DNA of 64,000 bases, from NCBI RefSeq assembly GCF_003595175.1, contig NZ_CP032419.1, positions 4,402,001-4,466,000 of the forward strand. Direction: 5' to 3'. The stretch is from Pseudomonas cavernae (GTDB taxonomy: Bacteria; Pseudomonadota; Gammaproteobacteria; Pseudomonadales; Pseudomonadaceae). Positions within the stretch are counted from its first letter, which is position 1. Each line of letters starts with the position of its first letter. Made by a program: the position numbers and the translations under genes. The notes beneath the pieces are model-generated. The model had not been told where the DNA came from. It saw only the letters and a program-made list of their open reading frames with translations, and searched no databases. This document shows, in pieces, positions 61,505 through 64,000 of the stretch.

Positions 61505-61555
61505 CTGTTTTAACTGTTGTAACTTTCCCAATCGAGCACGCCACGCTCGTTCCTC

Positions 61556-61582
61556 AACCCCGCCATTGGCGGGGTTTTTTTT
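61556..61582 (+). terminator. Rho-independent terminator of aceEF
   Basis: ACCCCGCC and GGCGGGGT pair around ATT (61557-61575), followed by seven to eight T. It lies 52 bases after the aceF stop, plus strand. Confidence 0.93.
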
Positions 61583-61658
61583 GCCTGCCGGAGCGGCCCG
61601 CCAGCCGCCAAACCGCGGCGTTGAGCTGCTCGCAGGCGAAAACGCTGAGTTTCCTTGT

Positions 61659-61673
61659 ATGTCGCAATGACAT
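61659..61673. promoter_or_regulatory. 15-bp palindrome in dipA leader
   Basis: ATGTC-GCAAT-GACAT lies 75 bases upstream of the PAS-GGDEF-EAL gene. It may be a regulator site or an mRNA structure; no family is assigned. Confidence 0.35.
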
Positions 61674-61747
61674 GATGCACCCTTGGGAAATGCTCAGAAG
61701 TAGGCCGAAACCCGAGTTTGGCCAGCAGCCTGGATGCCCACCACCCG

Positions 61748-63862
61748 ATGAAGAGCCATACCGATGTCGTCAGCCGAGCGACGACCGAGGTTGTGACGCA
61801 ACTGCCAGTCCCGTCGCGGCTGGGCATGTTGCGCTTCGAGCGCCTCAATGAGGCGAGTTGGGCTCTGCTTTTCCTCGATTCCGCCTGCGAGCGCCAATTC
61901 GGCCTCGGCGCCCCGGAACTCTGCGGTCTGATCGGCTCGCCCTATGCCAGCCTGATGGAGCCGGAGGCGCGCTATCAGCTGCACGACAGCATTCAGCAGC
62001 AACTCGCTCAAGGCCCGCACTACCTGGTGCGCTACAGCCTGCATACGCCCAATGGCAGCCTGCACCTGCTGGAGCTCGGCGAGCCGTTCAAGCAGCATGG
62101 CCGCCAGTTGCTGCGCGGTTACCTGCTGCCCGCCGACGCGCCGCCACTGGCGGTCGCCACCCAGGCGCAGCCAGCCAGCGCCGACAGCGCCCAGCACCTG
62201 TTCCAGCGCGCGGTCGAGCAAAGCGCCAGCGCCTTCATGCTGATCGACCGCGACGGCCTGGTCGAATACGTCAACCCGAGCTTCACCGCGATCACCCTCT
62301 ACGGCGCCGAGGAAGTCCAGGGGCGCCGGCTGTCCGAACTGTCGGCGCTGGCGAACCTCAGCGACATCCTCTTCGATGCTCAGTCCGGCCTGGCCGAGCA
62401 CAACAGCTGGCAGGGCGAGTTCCGCAGCCGGCGCAAAAACCTCGATCCGTACTGGGGCCAGCTATCGATCTCCAAGGTGTATGACGAGCTGGGCGAGCTG
62501 ACCCACTACATCGGCATCTACGAAGACATCACCGAGAACAAGCTGGCCCGGCAACGCATCGAGCGTCTGGCCTACACCGACAACCTGACCCGCCTGGGCA
62601 ACCGCCCGGCCTTCATCCGCAGCCTGGAACAGCGCTTCGCCCGCGGCAGCGACAGGCCGTTCAGCCTGCTGCTGGTGGACATCGACAACTTCAAGCGGAT
62701 CAACGACAGCCTCGGCCACCAGACCGGCGACAAGCTGCTGGTCAGCCTGGCCAAGCGCCTGCGCAACAGCCTCGACGCCAATGCCAGCCTGGCGCGCTTC
62801 GCCAGCAACGAGTTCGCCGTGCTGCTCGACGACAGCGAACCGGCCGGCGCCCAGGCGCTCGCCGGGCAAATCCTGCACACCCTGGACAAGCCGCTGTTCG
62901 TCGACAACCAGCTGATCAGCGTCACCGGCTCGGTCGGCCTGGCCTGCGCGCCCGAACACGGCCAGGACCCGCAGACCCTGATGAAGCACGCCGGTCTGGC
63001 CCTGCACAAGGCCAAGGCCAACGGCAAGCACCAGACCCAGACCTTCACCGAGGCGCTGAACGCCGAGGCCAACTACAAGCTGTTCGTCGAGAACAACCTG
63101 CGCCAGGCGCTGACCCAGAACGAGCTGGAAGTCTTCTACCAGCCCAAGCTGTGCCTGCGCACCGGTCAGCTGCGCGGCATGGAAGCGCTGCTGCGCTGGA
63201 ACCATCCGGACAAGGGCATGATTGCCCCCGATCACTTCATCGGCGTCGCCGAGGACACCGGGCTGATCATCCCGATCGGCAAATGGGTGGCGCGCCAGGC
63301 CTGCCGGATGAGCAAGCAGCTCAGCGCCCTCGGTCTCGGCGACCTGCAGGTGGCGATCAACCTGTCGCCCAAGCAGTTCTCCGATCCCGATCTGGTCGGC
63401 TCGCTGGCGGCGATCCTCCACGAGGAACAGCTGGGCGCCCACCTGCTAGAACTGGAACTGACCGAGAGCCTGCTGCTGGAGGCCACCGACGACACCCGCC
63501 ACCAGCTCAGCCGCCTGAAGAGCCTCGGCCTGTCGCTGGCGATGGACGACTTCGGCACCGGCTACTCGTCGCTCAGCTACCTGAAGAAATTCCCCATCGA
63601 CGTGATCAAGATCGATCGCAGCTTCATCAAGGACATTCCGGACAACCAGGACGACATGGAAATCACCTCGGCGGTGATCGCCATGGCCCACAACCTCAAG
63701 CTCAAGGTGGTCGCCGAGGGCATCGAGAGCGCGGCGCAGCTGGCCTTCCTGCGTCGCCACAAGTGCGACGTCGGCCAGGGTTTCCTGTTCGACCAGCCGA
63801 TCCCCAGCCAGGAGCTGCGCGACAGCCTGCGCCGCTATCCGTGCCGCCCCGGCGCGAGCTAA
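61748..63862 (+). CDS. dipA: PAS-GGDEF-EAL c-di-GMP phosphodiesterase (DipA-like)
   Basis: A 704-residue protein. An N-terminal uncharacterised part (about 1-150) precedes a PAS domain (about 155-275), a degenerate GGDEF domain with ASNEF at 352-356, and an intact EAL domain from about 450. EAL is at residues 479-481; the remaining active-site motifs NLSPKQFSDP, ELTES, DDFGTGYSSL and KIDRSFI are present. So it should hydrolyse c-di-GMP. The position after aceF matches PAO1 PA5017 (DipA, biofilm dispersion). ATG 61748 has a weak Shine-Dalgarno; a TTG at 61718 is an alternative. Confidence 0.93.
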   Translation: MKSHTDVVSRATTEVVTQLPVPSRLGMLRFERLNEASWALLFLDSACERQFGLGAPELCGLIGSPYASLMEPEARYQLHDSIQQQLAQGPHYLVRYSLHTPNGSLHLLELGEPFKQHGRQLLRGYLLPADAPPLAVATQAQPASADSAQHLFQRAVEQSASAFMLIDRDGLVEYVNPSFTAITLYGAEEVQGRRLSELSALANLSDILFDAQSGLAEHNSWQGEFRSRRKNLDPYWGQLSISKVYDELGELTHYIGIYEDITENKLARQRIERLAYTDNLTRLGNRPAFIRSLEQRFARGSDRPFSLLLVDIDNFKRINDSLGHQTGDKLLVSLAKRLRNSLDANASLARFASNEFAVLLDDSEPAGAQALAGQILHTLDKPLFVDNQLISVTGSVGLACAPEHGQDPQTLMKHAGLALHKAKANGKHQTQTFTEALNAEANYKLFVENNLRQALTQNELEVFYQPKLCLRTGQLRGMEALLRWNHPDKGMIAPDHFIGVAEDTGLIIPIGKWVARQACRMSKQLSALGLGDLQVAINLSPKQFSDPDLVGSLAAILHEEQLGAHLLELELTESLLLEATDDTRHQLSRLKSLGLSLAMDDFGTGYSSLSYLKKFPIDVIKIDRSFIKDIPDNQDDMEITSAVIAMAHNLKLKVVAEGIESAAQLAFLRRHKCDVGQGFLFDQPIPSQELRDSLRRYPCRPGAS

Positions 63863-63888
63863 GAACCTGTCTCGGATCTGCTGCGCGT

Positions 63889-63980
63889 CGGTGATACTGC
63901 GTTAAAAACACCCTCGGAATGCTCATTTACAACTCGTAAACTCCGCTTCCTCGGCTGTTTTTGCCTTGTCTCACTCTAGC
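63889..63980 (+). repeat. Dispersed ~90-bp repeat, copy A
   Basis: Conserved blocks CTGCGTT, AATGCTCATTTACA, TCGTAAACT, CGCTTCC, GTTTTTGCCTTG occur in the same order as in copy B at 33570-33653. This copy lies just after the dipA gene, where the window ends before any further gene. It probably continues to 64000. Confidence 0.75.
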
Positions 63981-64000
63981 TCGCGAGATCCGAAACAGGC

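Noticed and set aside
59705..61531. Two long antisense frames across aceF
   Set aside because: Low-complexity text from the lipoyl linkers (Gly/Arg/Ser runs) and no domain resemblance.

Overview
The window is about 66% GC (estimated by eye), gene-dense chromosome of a gammaproteobacterium that I assign to Pseudomonas (sensu lato). The evidence is gene content and order. A rhodanese with a CQTHHR loop sits beside psd, fimX, serB, parC and parE. nudF, yqiB, cpdA and yqiA follow, then thiC with a TPP riboswitch, a tolC homologue, waaA, hldE, msbA, a core-LPS operon, ilvE, glnE, aceEF and a dipA-type protein. From memory this matches the P. aeruginosa PAO1 stretch PA4956 to PA5017, with some losses, some insertions, and a different left flank (rarD, a Pmp3 protein and a YgdR lipoprotein). 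No IS element, prophage, CRISPR array, rRNA or tRNA was seen.

Layout. Positions 1-1363 carry two small membrane/lipoprotein genes and rarD. 1364-1978 is a long intergenic region with a duplicated DnaA-box module at an exact 290-bp offset, the most unusual non-coding signal here. 1979-7855 holds rhdA, psd, a conserved gene with a PilZ-like C-terminal domain, and fimX (degenerate GGDEF/EAL, type IV pilus control). 7914-20225 is mostly minus strand: the chain nudF-yqiB-cpdA-yqiA-parE-phytase-like-aspartic protease-parC, then pqiC-like and serB, with a plus-strand ytjB/ahpA-like gene. 20433-26487 holds a lipoprotein, cytX and thiC under a TPP riboswitch, and tolC. 26539-33555 carries waaA, a LysR/SMR pair, an oxidoreductase cassette and an acyl-CoA dehydrogenase. 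33686-41116 adds a second acyl-CoA dehydrogenase, a hexapeptide acyltransferase, hldE, msbA, a WaaL-type ligase and a small kinase. 41116-52729 is one tightly coupled minus-strand LPS operon (waaF, waaC, waaG, waaP, three more kinase genes, a carbamoyltransferase, three glycosyltransferases). 52894-63862 holds ilvE, glnE, aceE-aceF (with two palindromic operators upstream) and a PAS-GGDEF-EAL protein.

How the genes work together. The LPS block covers Kdo transfer (waaA), ADP-heptose synthesis (hldE), heptosyl transfer (waaC, waaF), glucosylation (waaG), core phosphorylation (waaP and kinases), probable carbamoylation, outer-core assembly, flipping (msbA) and O-antigen ligation (waaL-like). 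Second-messenger control appears three times: cpdA for cAMP, and fimX and dipA for c-di-GMP. Two dispersed repeat families mark gene ends. One is a short palindrome starting GTAGG, found at four loci and sometimes supplying a stop codon. The other is a roughly 90-bp element at 33570-33653 and 63889-63980.
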